From positions 51,719,762-51,783,761 of the forward strand of contig CP136061.1 in assembly GCA_032622095.1 (NCBI GenBank): DNA of 64,000 nucleotides. The letters are read 5' to 3'. The first letter of the stretch is position 1. Each line of letters opens with the position of its first letter. The stretch is from Siphonodentalium dalli (lineage: Eukaryota; Mollusca; Scaphopoda; Gadilida; Siphonodentaliidae). The notes beneath the pieces were generated by a model. That model was not told the DNA's origin, ran no database searches, and saw nothing but the letters and a program-made list of their open reading frames with translations. Shown here piece by piece: positions 44,301-58,700 of this stretch. The position numbers and the translations under genes were made by a program.

Positions 44301-47300
44301 ACTCCCAGTTTTGCAAAATTAAATGTGTACCCATTGGGTTGGAAGGTTCCTGTTGATTCATCAAGCTTTCCGTCTGTTAAAATCTCCAACCTGATACCGG
44401 CAATAGTTTGGTGTGATGGCCATTTAGACAATCATTTTCATCAAAAGTCGAAAATAGGCTAGTGATTTAGACTAAATTTATGGTATCCAAACACATTTCT
44501 CACTTATTATTGGTTGTGAAATTAAGCAATGAAGACAACGTGAACTTGTATGTGGTGTAATATGCTGGGTCAGCCTATCGGTAAGAAATTTCCACCTGTT
44601 GACATATTTTGACCATGTTGGGGGCACCCACCATGCCTTACAATACCCCACCTGTCACCCCTCGCGTTAGGCCGAAATGGTATGGTCGGGAGTCCATAAC
44701 AATTAACTAGTAAACTATTAGTAATATGTTTATATATTCACAATTGATTGTACAAATAATACGGCTCAATTTTCCCTGTACTATGAAACCGCTGTGATAT
44801 TTGACACAAATTTGTAAATACTATTTGTATTTACAGGTATAAATTTGCTCATAGTATTGACCCCGCGTGGAGTTGCCAATTATTACGCCACCACTGTGGT
44901 GTTTCTAGTTTGGCTGTTTTTCATATTCAGTGGTAGTCTCCAATTCTGTGGTCGAGTGGGCGAAGATTTTTTTTTTGTACCTTACTCAAATCGTACCGAT
45001 AGAATCACATAGATGCTGAAATTGTAAAGTTAACGCCACCGGTGTATAATATGTTTTTGAAAATATGACTCAATCGTATCGATAGTCAGGACAGGCTGAA
45101 ATTGTAATCTTAAAGTCACCGGTGTAATAATATGTTGTTGAAAATATAAATAATCTGATAGCCTGAAAATAATATATAACCCATTGGGAGCCTCCTGGTA
45201 TAGTGAGGTGAATTATGGGTAAGCCCCCTGGTGTAGTGAGGTGGATTATGGGTAATATTATGCCTGTTCTATTGTGATAACCGCCATCTTTTATCTTCTG
45301 GAATTATCGGCGATGTCACCAAGATTTCTACACTCGATTCTTTTAAAATGCACCCTGATCGGTCAAATTCTTTTGATAATTCTATCTAAATACATCTTAG
45401 CTACTATTCGGATCTGCTTTCCCGGTCGAAAAAGGTTTAGTTTGACCAAAACGGCTTTTGACAAAAGTTTGTTTATAAAATAGCGTACTCGATAAACCCG
45501 TAGTACGGCCGTACATGCTGTAAATTTTATCATCGAAAAAAATTCATTTCTTTCACCTAAAACATAATTATGTGCTGTATCCTATCATTTTAGGAATATA
45601 TACGTATCCCACTCAGACACACCAAGTCTCAGCTTAAAATTTTGAAAAATAAGAGATTTATCAACATAAATCGATTTGTATGGCAGATCCCATGTTAAAT
45701 TTTATCATCGAAAAAAATTCATTTCTTCCACCTAAAACATAATTATGTGCTGTATCATATCATTTTAGGAATATATACGTATCCCACTCAGACACACCAA
45801 GTCTGAGCTTAAAATTTTGAAAAATAAGAGATTTATCAACATAAATCGATTTGCATGGCAGATCCCATGTTAAATAAATTTTAGGGCCCTTCAAATGTTT
45901 TCTGAGATGTTCCATATTGGCACCAGAGTCCATATTTGACTGGTTCTACATGATAATTGTGCAACAGTACAGTCGCGTTACTTTATACGTCAAAATTGGT
46001 CATTATCACTCGACAAATTTATTTCGGTCTATCGTATCAACCCCTATTTCCCCCGCGTAGCCTGACTAAGTGTCAACATTGGTCTTTATCGCTCCACTAA
46101 TTTGTATCATTTCATCGGTATGAATTCCATATCCAATTATCCACATATAACCAACCCAATCTCTAATCCCAGTCCAATTTATTTATTTTTTTCATCGCTA
46201 TAGTCACGTTACGAAATATTTTATTGCGTGATACTTGTACTTATATGTCTATGGTATTACTATAGTATACCGTATACGTATATCAATTGCTATTCCTTTC
46301 TATATAATTCTGGTGTCATCTATAGAGATAGAGATAATTTCTGACACCCCCCCCCCCCTAATTTTATATCATTGCTGCTTTAGTACATTCGCGATGCATT
46401 ACATGGCAACATCGCTCCACTAATTTATGTCAGTTCATCGGTACGAACCCCTTTTTCTCCGAGTCCATATAACCAACCCAACATCTTATCCCGGCTTAAA
46501 TTATTATTTTTATTTTCATCGGTATAGTTGTGTTACATACATATTTTTATCATTTGATTCTAATTTGTATTGTACCACTATAGAAGTCCATAAATGACTA
46601 TTCTGGCACTATATAGAGATGACTAATATTCTGACACCCCCCCTATTTTATAACCTTGTTGCAACAGTAGAGTTGAGATGCATAATATGTCAACATTGGT
46701 CGTTATCGCTCTACATATCTATATCGGTTCAACCCTTAGTTCCCTGTAATGCCCACCCGCCCCCCCTCAATTTATTTTTTCATTTGTATTATAGTCTCGT
46801 TACGTACACATTTTTCTTTTATAACTTTTGCTTCAACGCGCCGAGTTCTAGCTGCTGCAGACAATACAAAACTGAAAACATATTGAAATGTAAGCAGGCT
46901 TCAAACTCATATTATCCAATAAAAACTCTGGCTACATCAGAAATTTGTGTATAAGGTGTACTCGCATTTGTTGCGTTAAAAACCAAAGGTCCCAAGTCAA
47001 GGTCCAAATCCCCAACAAACTGATGTGAGGCTTAACTCCATCTACATACAGTAATGTCCAAAGTAATTGATCACTTAACCACAGCAGAATTATGGGTAAT
47101 TTTTCAAGATTTTAAATCCTGAAAAATTACCCATAATTCTGCTGTGGTTAATTTGTCAATTACTTTAGGCATTACTGTAGCCCATATAAGGATGTGAGGT
47201 CTAATGATAACTCCATCCACATACAGTAATGTCCAAAGTAATTGACCATTTAACCACAGCAGAATTGTGGGTAATTTTTCCGGATTTTAAATCCTGAAAA

Positions 47301-50300
47301 ATTACCCATAATTCTGCTGTGGTTAAGTGGTCAATTACTTTGGGCATTACTGTATCCCATATAAGGATGTGAGGTCTAATGATAACTCCATCTACATACA
47401 GTAATGTCCAAACTAATTGACCACTTAACCACAACAGAATTATGGCGTTCAATATGGTCTACCTAATTCTGCTCCAAAAACATGTATATTGAATATATGG
47501 ATGTTTATTGGGGGAAAACCGATTATTTCAATGATATTTTCATTAAATGGGATCCAAACACCGACCTACGGGAGCGCGCTTCGCGCGCGACTGTTTCTTA
47601 AGTATATGTGGATATTGTCAACAATTGGAATCACAACAGATAAGATTGTCAGGGGTCCCTTGCGCTTGCGCGATCTGTCCATCAAAACATATTTAGACAT
47701 CTCAAGACACGTAAGACCCAATAACTTAATATACAGAATAGATACATCTATTGCCTGAGTGACTAATATTTATATTTGTTACAATGGGGTCAAATAGTTG
47801 CGAAGCCAGCACCACAATTCTTTCCCTCCATAGTAAATATTAAAACAACTTCTAAAGAATTATTTATTTACCTTATATTTGGTATGGAGCGTCCTTGGTT
47901 TACTGGAGTTCAGATTTGTTGTCACCAAGTCAATTACTTGCGAAGCCACAGCCATAACTATTTCCCTCCATAGTAATTCTCAAAACAACTTCTTAAGAAC
48001 AATTGACCAGGTCAGTCGCGCAATTATTGGAAGAGCCACGGTCAATCATTTTTTTAAACCAAATTTTACATTTAAATTATTCCTTTATTTAACCAACAAA
48101 AAAAAATTAAATGAGAAAATTAACTTTTACTACTTGCTAAATTTTATCTTTTAATTATTTCATTTAAATTTTAGACTAAAATTAAAAAATATACATTCCC
48201 AGTATTTACAGTATACTAAGTCCAAGTCTTTATAATCTGTTGAGTGACCCCACAGTCATTTACTTCCTTTGTTAGTAATAATTTGAAGGATTACTTGTTT
48301 AAACGCAATTGTTATCAAAATATTTTATGTATTTTTTATAATTTCTATTTATATGTAATACTATAATCTTGGTGGCGTTACCATTTCTGACTATGGTTTT
48401 CTTGTTCGCCGATGGCCGGTGGTTTGGCGCGCATGGTCGACGAGTTTATCAGCCATTAAAATCACTGTTAGATTAGCCGTGAATGTGCGGATTTCCTCCA
48501 CCATTAAAACTGGCAATGTCGTGACAGGGCATCGGTTGCAAAACGCGGCGTTAAACCCCAATCACTCAATCAATCAGTTGGCTTCTCGTGGTATGTTCAG
48601 TCCACCCACAATACGACAAAAAGTCTTATTCAAGTAAACTAATTTTAGAAATCGGGTCCCGGCTTCTCTTCGGTTTGCACAACATATATCATCGTCCAAA
48701 TATGTTCATATTGGACCCATATATTCACATAGGTTTATATTGGACTGATTTGATTCTGAAATGAGCACACATAGAGCATATGTGTGACCCGCCATATCAA
48801 ATCCAGTCGTAAGTCGGGATTTTGTACCATGTGCCAATGCATCCTCTTATATATGCGAGTCGACAATTTTAATAATTTTTTCTTGTATTCTTTAACAATT
48901 TTATAATTTCACCCATACAGAGCCCCAGACAAACATGAGCAGACGACACTCTTCTATATGCTTCTATATATGTGTGGGGCTCCCTGCGGGGTAATGGATG
49001 TTTTTTTTATTTTATGTCCTAAAAATTGTAAGAAATATTTATTTTAAAAAAATGATAAAAAATTGTTAGGCCAATACATTCTCTTATATATGCCAGGCGA
49101 CCTATGGTCGACTCGCATATATAAGAAAATGCATTGGCACAGGGTAAAAAAATCGCGACTTACGACTGGATTTGATATGGCGGGTCATTATATGTTATTC
49201 GGTTGAGTGGCGTGGGCCACAGTGAAAACACATTATAAACAGCTTGAATCTGGTAAGTCGTGATGAATAAAAGATAGATTAAAGGATGCCAATATGGACA
49301 CATTTCGTATTCAAATAGCTCCACAAGGGACTGTTTTAAAAAGCCCGTTTTAGGTTCGTATCTATAGCGTAAACCGATATGGGCTTTATCTGTGTATCTC
49401 AATATGAACTTTCTTTCTTTCTCACTTCTTAAGATTGATTGGTGTTTAACGTCTTTTCAACCGCTTAGCCATATCACGACCAAGAACAGTTAGTCAATCC
49501 TGCTGTATGGAAGCAACAGTGAAAATGACGCATGCACTGGATGAAACTAAAACGATGAGCTATGCAGAAAAAAAAAACCCACTTCGAGGAAAATATATTC
49601 AAGAACTGACTTATGTGCGGACATAATCTTAAACACAGAGTTACGGAACAATACAGGTGGGATTAAATAACCAATAGCAAATAAATACAATTATTTGAGT
49701 ATGAAATAAGCCCATATACGACACTTATACCCGTTTTCCGTTGAATAGCAAGCACCGCAGTGAATAAAGAGCGTTCATCTGGCAAGTTGTGTTGGAAAAA
49801 TAGATTAAATAGTGCCTATACCAGCATATATGAGCTTATTTTGAATTGAAGTAAGCTCACGTACGACTGTTTTATCGCGTCGCATCTAGGTTCACATAGA
49901 GCGTAATACAGATTCAATTTAATACCTATGTCGGCTTATTATGTGTTTCAAAGAAGTTCTATCTGGGCTTGTTTTATGGAGAACAGGCTGATTCAGTAAC
50001 AAAGATTAATGCCATATTCGTGAGGCTTAACCCTTCCAGTGACAGGGATCGGTCTCATCGGCCCTTATTTACGGTCTGTAATATCGGCCCTAAAAAAAAT
50101 TAAAAAAAATTTGATTTTTTTTTTTGGGTTGAATTTTTTTTGGGTATGCTTAAGCATGCGATAGCAAATTTAAAAACAAACTGGATAAAACCTTAGGGGC
50201 ATGTTATAACTCAAAACTATCACCAAGTATTCGTATTAATAATTTTGATGCCCATGAAAAACGTAATATTCCCTGGCAATAAACCTACAAAATTAGTCTG

Positions 50301-52017
50301 TTAAAGAATATAAGAACAAATTATTAAAATTGTAAAAAAAAATAACAAATGATGAAAAATTGTTAGGCCAATGCATTCTCTTATATATGCGAGTAGGTCG
50401 CCTCGCATATATAAGAGAATGCATTGGCCTAACAGTTTTTCATCATTTGTTATTATTTTTTACAATTTTAATAATTTTTAGATCCTATTCCTATTCCTAA
50501 AGGTTTGGGAATATTTAGATCCTTTTCTCTTATATATGCGAGGCGACCTATGGTCGACTCGCTTATATAAGAGAATGCATTGGCACAGGGTATATGGGTT
50601 GATACAAAAATCGGACTATGCACTGAAAGGGTTAAAGATACGGTCGGCGTTTCCGGTGGGTATGCTGTGAAAATATTTTGCTCCGTCAAAAACCGCCATA
50701 AATAGAAAGAATAGTAAAATAGAGACATATTTTGTTCTTATACCAATCAGAAATTTGGCATAAACAGTATGTTATTGTCAAATGTTTTTCCTTTGTTATG
50801 TAAACAAAAGCAAAAAACGTTACAGAACCTGGCTTTTGTTTAGATCCGGATATGGTAAACATAACGAGCGTTATTTGTTACTGTTTTCCTTATATGGAAA
50901 TAATAAAGAGCGTTCATAATAATGTGTGTGTGATTACCCCATGCAATAGAATTGCGCTGTGTTATGTAAACAGAAGCAAAACTTATGTAACGCGAGCAGG
51001 TTCTTGTTTACGTACACCACCGTGCGTCTTGACGACAATATAATGTTTACGCGCTAATTTTGTTTGGCATGGGAACAAAACTATATATATTTTAATATTC
51101 CTCCTGTTGATGAATATTTCTGCAACGAACACCGCCCGTGCCTTTAAGTAAATTTGAGTCCAATATGAAGCTATGTGAATATTTAGATCCTATTTGAACC
51201 TATGTGAATATTTAGGTCCTACATGTATATGAACCTATGTGAATATTTAGGTCCTATATGAACCTATTTGCACACGTGTATATGTTAGGTCCTATAAGAA
51301 ACTATTTGCACACATGTATATGTTAGGTCCTATATGAACCTATTTGCACACATGGATATGTTAGGTCCTATATGAACCTATTTGCACACATGGATATGTT
51401 AGGTCCTATATGAACCTATTTGCACACATGGATATGTTAGGTCCTATATGAACCTATTTGCACACATGGATATGTCGATGTGTGACAACGGAGATCGTCT
51501 ATCTCTCAACCGGAAGATTCAATCCACCAATAGTGTTTTGTCTTATGTTTCTGTACTTTGAATTCATAGATCAAAATGACACATACACATCCGTTGCTGA
51601 GTTTACACCGAGACAATGTAAATACTTCTTTACTTGTAAGCAGTCCGTGTGTCCGTGGAATAGAACAGAACAACGTACACATATAATTTATGTTAAGCTG
51701 CACGTGTGCATTTTGATTTGATTGGGTTGGATTCGAATCCCGGCCCCTGACTAATCTAAGCATATTCATCCGCGACGCCCAACGTTTAATGGAACCTCCT
51801 GTGGCAAAAAAACATCGCCTAATTATACATTTGACTATTGGCCACAGTAACTACTCTCTAGGTACATATGCACCCCACAGTACCCCGACCCATGCCCCAC
51901 CCCTATTTTGCCAAGTATATAGTATATATTCAATGGACCCCCCCCCCATATATACACCCACCCACGAATGTGTTCTATTCATATGCATGTTATGCTGTTC
52001 AATTGATTTATGTACAC

Positions 52018-52057
<40 letters not shown>

Positions 52058-52722
52058 ATTATATATTTTTGGAAGATCTGTGTGTCTGTGTGTGTGATCG
52101 CGATGGACTCGAAAACGACCGAGCCGATTTCGATGAAACTTGGTATGTGGTGGTATTTTCGACCGGGAACGGGCATAGGCCTATTAATTTTCAGATCCGA
52201 GCTCAACTTTTCACGTGCCGAGGTCAAATCTGTTTTTACGCCGTTTTGCGCTAATATATTTAAGTTCGGTGCTCACAAATCGATTCGATATAGCGCGAAT
52301 AATAAATTGCCAGTCATATAATTTGCACGGTTAGAATCTGTGGCGCTTTCTACCTTAATTATCGGGAAGAACACATGACCAAGCTTCGCTCATCGAAAAA
52401 CAATGCGTAAATATATTACGCCATCAACAGATCGTGACGTGATCGCGTTAACTCTTAACCGGCCGATGTCGCGTTAACTCATCACCGGCCGAGGTATCCG
52501 CAAATGACATTGTGCTATATATCTCGTAAACGGGTGGAGCTATCGACTTGACATTTGGTATGTGTATGTATCTTGCCCCGGATACGAATTTTATCGGGTC
52601 GCCGAGCCCGTGCGACGCCATCTTCGCGCATGCGCAGACCAGATCTCGGAAACGGGTGGAGCTATCGACTTGAAATTTGGTTTTTGAATAGCCCGGACGA
52701 AGTCGGGTCACCTTCTAGTATA

Positions 52723-52769
<47 letters not shown>

Positions 52770-55700
52770 ACTCAATTATACCAATGTATATGGTGATTTG
52801 AGAATAAATGAATGAATGATGATGATGACGGTGAGCACGCCTTGTGACTCAAAGTACTAGGTCAATACAACACGGCCACAGACGCGACCCCAACATAAAT
52901 ATGTACATTGTCTCAAAAACGCATGCAGCTTCTAAAAATCTGAGAGAAAGAGAGGGGGTGATAAACTAGTAGACAGCTGGGGCAGACAAAGTCGTTAAAT
53001 GATGACAGTGGTGGGGAGATTTCAATAATTGGGTTGTTGCGTGATAAAAATGAGGCTCGTCTATAGTAATCATCATACGTCAGGCGCCATGGGAGGGGTT
53101 CACTCACAATGACTGTTCACTGGTTACATCCGTCAATAAGTAATTAAACATACACACATACAGCTACGAGGGTTATAATCAAAATATGTCGTGGACTATA
53201 TATCTTCCGTGATAATAAGGACATATTCAGCAGCACTAACCCGAAACAGGACAATTCCCAGTTCAATGGTGTTCACTGTGAATATCGCAGCATCCTTCGT
53301 GTGGAATCATTTCACTTATATACAGGATAATAACAAGTAAGTAACATACAAAATACTCGTTATCGGAAGGCTTTTAGTACAGGTGGAGAATATCATTCTG
53401 CCGCACAACGCGGCCGGAATCAAAAGCAATTCGTCACCCATGCAATTGATAGAATCATGGGAATCTTTTTTTTCTCATGATATGTCTGTACTGCATTAAA
53501 GGTGCGACGAATACGATATATCGATCAATAAACAAATTATTGATATACCGGCTTCATATGCTCTCAAAATCACTTGCCAAAGTCACAACCATTTTTCAGC
53601 AATTTTCAACTTAGCCAAAAGTCAGACATACGCTCTTTATTGCTACCATACCAGGCATTGACTATACCGCTCTGTTCTGTTCCATGTCGCGCAAATGGCT
53701 GTTTTGTGTTTGGGACCCAAAACACCATATTTACAGTTGTATTTTTCATTAATTCAATGCGTCTTTTTTGAGTAACATAATAGGTAATTTAGAAATATAT
53801 CGGCCTAATTCGATACTGAGAAAAATCAAAAGCGAATAAAATTTATGTGTATTTTCGTGCGCAAACCGCCACGTGGCTTTAACCAATATATACATTGAGT
53901 TCACTACAATTTAGTACGATGAGTATGGCCATTCAAATGTCCATGCTGGTCATCCTATAATCCCCGGTGCGGGCAGTAAACCCCGATCCGGGCGTTAATA
54001 AACAGCACATCGGGCTATAACAGTTAGAGTTCTTACATACCCGGGCTAATCTAACCGTGTTTAATTTAGAAGTTGTACCTACCAATGTAGGACATATATG
54101 ATCAGGAATGCCTATTTATGCTGCGACAGGAGTTCAGAGAAAATTCAGATGTCAGTTCTCGAGAAAAGCACAATCTTAGTCGAGCGCATTCGAAATTTCG
54201 GGGTAAATTTAAGATTCATTCAGCAAAACTTTCACTGCAAACACTTCTCGAGAATCTTGTTTTGAAAACATGGAACAATCTATATGATACACTCTACCCG
54301 TGACGTGTTTTGATACTAAAAAAAACAAATCCCTTTCCAGTAACTCGAATAAAGATATCTTTCCAAACAAACCATGCATCGATAAAGTAAAACGTAATGC
54401 GGGCAGGAGTAAACTTCGATGCGGGAAAAATCTTGCCCGATTCGGGGTTTACTCCGACACCCTAGAGGATCACATGCAATTGTTAATATTTTCCTACTTA
54501 AATGCAGCAAATTATAATGTGAATGTAGATTTAGTGTCCTAAACTATCCATAACGATGTAACGTTGACAACGATGTCGAAATGTATCACCACGCATCTTG
54601 GAGCTGAAAACACACACATTTGAAAAATGGAAGGTTAATCTCAAAATTCATCGAGCATTTCGTCACTTTATGGAGCTTTATTCGTCGAACTCTGTTGACA
54701 TTTTGCTGAAGATGGGTTAATTAAGCACCTCGTGGATCCGGACTTGTGTCAGAAGAAAAAACAATTAATGAATTTTTTTCCCTCAAAATAAACCTACATG
54801 TAGTCTTCACTCGTGCCCGCAACGGGGTTTACTCAATATTTCCCCGCAGCGGGTATTATAGGATGACCAGCGTGACGTCGTGTGTATCCGTATTCGCATG
54901 TTGTCCTCTCGTTGTTCAGGTGTGCTTGGTTGATATCAACGACGTTAAAGGGAACGAAACGCGAACTGAGTTTACTGCCAAATATGGCGCTGGAACAGTC
55001 GATTTCTTAAAATGTGATGTCACGAAAAAAGAAGAAGTTGAAGGTTAGTTGATTATGTGCATGATCTGATCACCTCGTTGACTAAAAATTTTCTCAACAA
55101 TTGCACAACACCAGTGTTAGAATACCACCAAACAACGTTGACTAAACGAGTTGAGTGAAACTTTTTCTCAACACTGAAAGTGACAACCGATTGATTTTTC
55201 TCAACATTTATGTAAATAGAGGATCTACAACGAGTTCCCAGTTTATAGCGGAATTTACAAAACGAGTTCAGTAAATTAGGTCTGGACCGAGCCTTTGGCG
55301 AGGTCCAGACCTAATTTACTGGACGAGTTTTGTAAATGTCGCTAATATAAACTGGGAACGAGTTGTAGATTCTATTTATTACATGATCCAAAACCTCGAC
55401 AAAACATACTTAAATCAACAAATGGGGCGTAAAACTTACATCGGCTTCTATAAGTCATGCGATGACGTTTTACGTAACTATACCCGCGTAAGCAAATAGT
55501 CAGATAGATAAATAAAGACCATTTGCTGTATTTAATGGCGTATATTTAATAAAAATAACTTTTCAAACTCTTCATTCATTATAGTTTGTTGGAAAAATAT
55601 TTGAAGCCATAATATCTTGAGACGTAGCGTACGGAATGTAAACAGACGACAAACTATAAGTAAAAGGTCACATGGCACTATTTCCTGTTATTAAAGATAT

Positions 55701-58700
55701 AGGCGACATTGGCGGTGGGTATGCTGTTAAAATATTCAGCTCCGTCAAAAATCACCATAAAGAATAGTAAAATATAGACATACCTTGTTCTTATACCAAT
55801 CAGAAATATGGCATAAACTGTATGTTATTGTCAAATGGTTTTCCTTTGTTATGTAAACAAAAGTAAAAAACGTTACAGAACCTGGCTTTTGTTTAGATCC
55901 GGATATGGTAAACATAAAGAGCGTTATTTGTTACCGTTTTCCCGATATGGACATAATAAAGAGCGTTTTTATCATTTGTGTGTGATTAATCCATAGAATT
56001 GCGATGTGTTATGTAAACAGAAGCAAAACTTCTGTAACACGAGCAGGTTCTTATTTACATACAACATCGTACGTCTTGACGACAATATACTATTTACGCG
56101 CTGATTATATCTGGCATATCAACAAAACTATATATATTTGAAAATTCCTTCTGTTGATGGCGTTTTGAACAAATATGAATATTTCTGCAACGAACGCCGC
56201 CCGTGCCTTTAAACGAACGTTTAATGTCACAATTTATAGAATGGGTTTATTGAATGGAATAAGGGTAGGAGCATGTAACAAACTGTTAATTAACTTTGAC
56301 TGAAAATGTAGCTAACTTTGAGCAATAATCAGTATTATCATGCAGTTAACAAAAGGAGTTGGCTTCGAATAAATGGGGAGAATTTTAAACTGAACTGGTT
56401 GATACTGTATATCCATAATGAGACTATACTAGGAACTATCTATATATGGTTTATATTCTGCGATATAATTTGATTCATATGGTTTATATTCTGCGATATA
56501 ATTTGATTCATATGGTTTATATTCTGCGATATAATTTGATTCATATGGTTTATATTCTGCGATATAATTTGATTCATATGGTTTATATTCTGCGATATAA
56601 TTTGATTCATATGGTTTATGTTTCGATATAATTTGATTCATATGGTTTATGTTTCGATATAATTTGATTCATATGGTTTATGTTCCGATATAATTTGATT
56701 CATATGGTTTATGTTTCGATATAATTTGATTCATATGGTTTATATTCTACGATATAATTTGATTCATATGGTTTATATTCTACGATATAATTTGATATGT
56801 CGGCGCCCACGTGGCTAGTTGAAGTTATTTCTCGGTGAATGCGCAACGGCTCATAACACCAAGCTCATAACACCATCGATACGTCATTGGGTTTGGAAAG
56901 ACGAACGCGTAATGTTTTGGGCGCATTTGGACTCGCGCAGGATTGACTTAATACATCATCGGGTTTCAATATGAAGAGAAATTGTTCCTATTAACTTTTG
57001 CCAAGGGTGCTATTGGGTATTTTGGGCTGTTTTTGTCACGACACACTTTTCGATTTAAATACATTTACAAAAGTGGCTTTTTCGCTAAATGTATATAAAT
57101 ATAAGGATTAACTGTCATATGGACTATTTGTATGGAGATGTAACCGTGAGGTAAGTGGTCATAACTTGTACCATTTTAGATGCACAGTGTTTTAAATTGA
57201 GCTATTATCCCAAGAACTTTAAATCAATGTGTTAAATCAATCCAGATATCCTGATTTGTCATTGTTGAGTACTCATTACTCAACCGCTAAATGCAATTAT
57301 CTAAACAAATAATCACTCCACGCATTGAGTAGACATTTTCGTCAACAAGATGTTCAGTGTGGACGCGGATGAAGGTGGAGTTCTGTTCTGTAAACCACAA
57401 CAAAAGGAGAAGAGAATGAGCTTCATAAGTTCAAAATTCCATCGCCGTGAATTATACACGGGAAAAGAAACATAGGCACATGATACAACAGTATCAAGAC
57501 TCAGACGAATCAGAATACTTACTGTTTGGTAAAAAATCACTTGTATTCTGCATTTGTCCCGAATTACACAAGATAACTGGGTAATTGGATATTCGATAAC
57601 TAGTGGCAATGTAATCGCATATATACTTTAGTGTAAACATCTTTTTTATTTCCAAATCCATACAAGTATAACACGATATACAAATGACACATACATTCAA
57701 AATTTAAGTCTTAATTATACTTTATTAATTTCAAGACATGAAGTAGCCTCTAAATTAGTTTGTATTACGTGATATCAAACATGATGTTTAAGGATGTTAC
57801 ATATTTGAGAATAAACGTGAGGTTAAATATCACGTATATTATACGATACTTAGAAATACGTGATAGCGCCATATATATAAACGTCACTTTTCGTACAGTG
57901 TGTGTATGTATGTTTCATTGATGATACATTTGTCGTGCATACTATACATGCTGTCATATTTGCTTCCAGGCCTATTTCCAAAGACAATGGATCGTTTCGG
58001 TAAGATTGATGTCGTGGTTAGCAATGCGGGTGTGATCATGGATGACTACTCGAACTTCGAGATATGCGTAAATATTAACATGGTACGTATTAAATGAGAC
58101 GTTTGCTCTCACTTGAATATATTATTGGGATTCTCTGATAATTCTGGCGGGATTCCGGAATATACCGGTGAAATTCCGCCAGTAATCCGAAAATATTACA
58201 ACTCAGTATTCGATATGGATATGTTTTTATTCCGGTGGAATTTCCGTGGGATGTGATTTTGTTATTTTGGATATGTTTTTATTCCGGTGGAATTTCGCTG
58301 GGATGTGATTTTGTCCCTTGATATAACATATACTCGTGAAAATGTTCATTTTGGACCTAAATATTCACATAGCATCATATTGGATTTGTTTGATTCTGAA
58401 AAAAAACCCATAGTCAGCTTATGCCCGTATTTCCGTTGAAATGCGCGGACCGCAGTGAACGCATATTATAAAGAGCGTGAATCTGGTAAGTCGTGTCGAT
58501 GAACAAATGTAGATTAAATAATGTCAATATGAGGTTATTTTGTATGGTAATGCTCCCATAATAAAAACCTCGACTCGTTTTAGGTCCATATAAAGCATAT
58601 ATTGAGGTCAAAGAATGCCAACATGAGCTTATTTCACTCACTAAAACAAGCCCGTTATGTGCTTATTTTCAATAGAACAGGTTGCCCGGTGATATCGCAG

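Noticed and set aside
51715-51785. tRNA or tRNA-derived SINE (gattcgaatcccgg resembles a B box)
   Set aside because: I could not fold a cloverleaf or find a matching A box; the palindromic ggattcgaatcc alone is not enough.
56446-56795. CRISPR array
   Set aside because: The units are directly adjacent with no unique spacers, and this is an animal genome; it is an ordinary minisatellite. The same holds for the arrays at 28.9, 51.2 and 62.2 kb.
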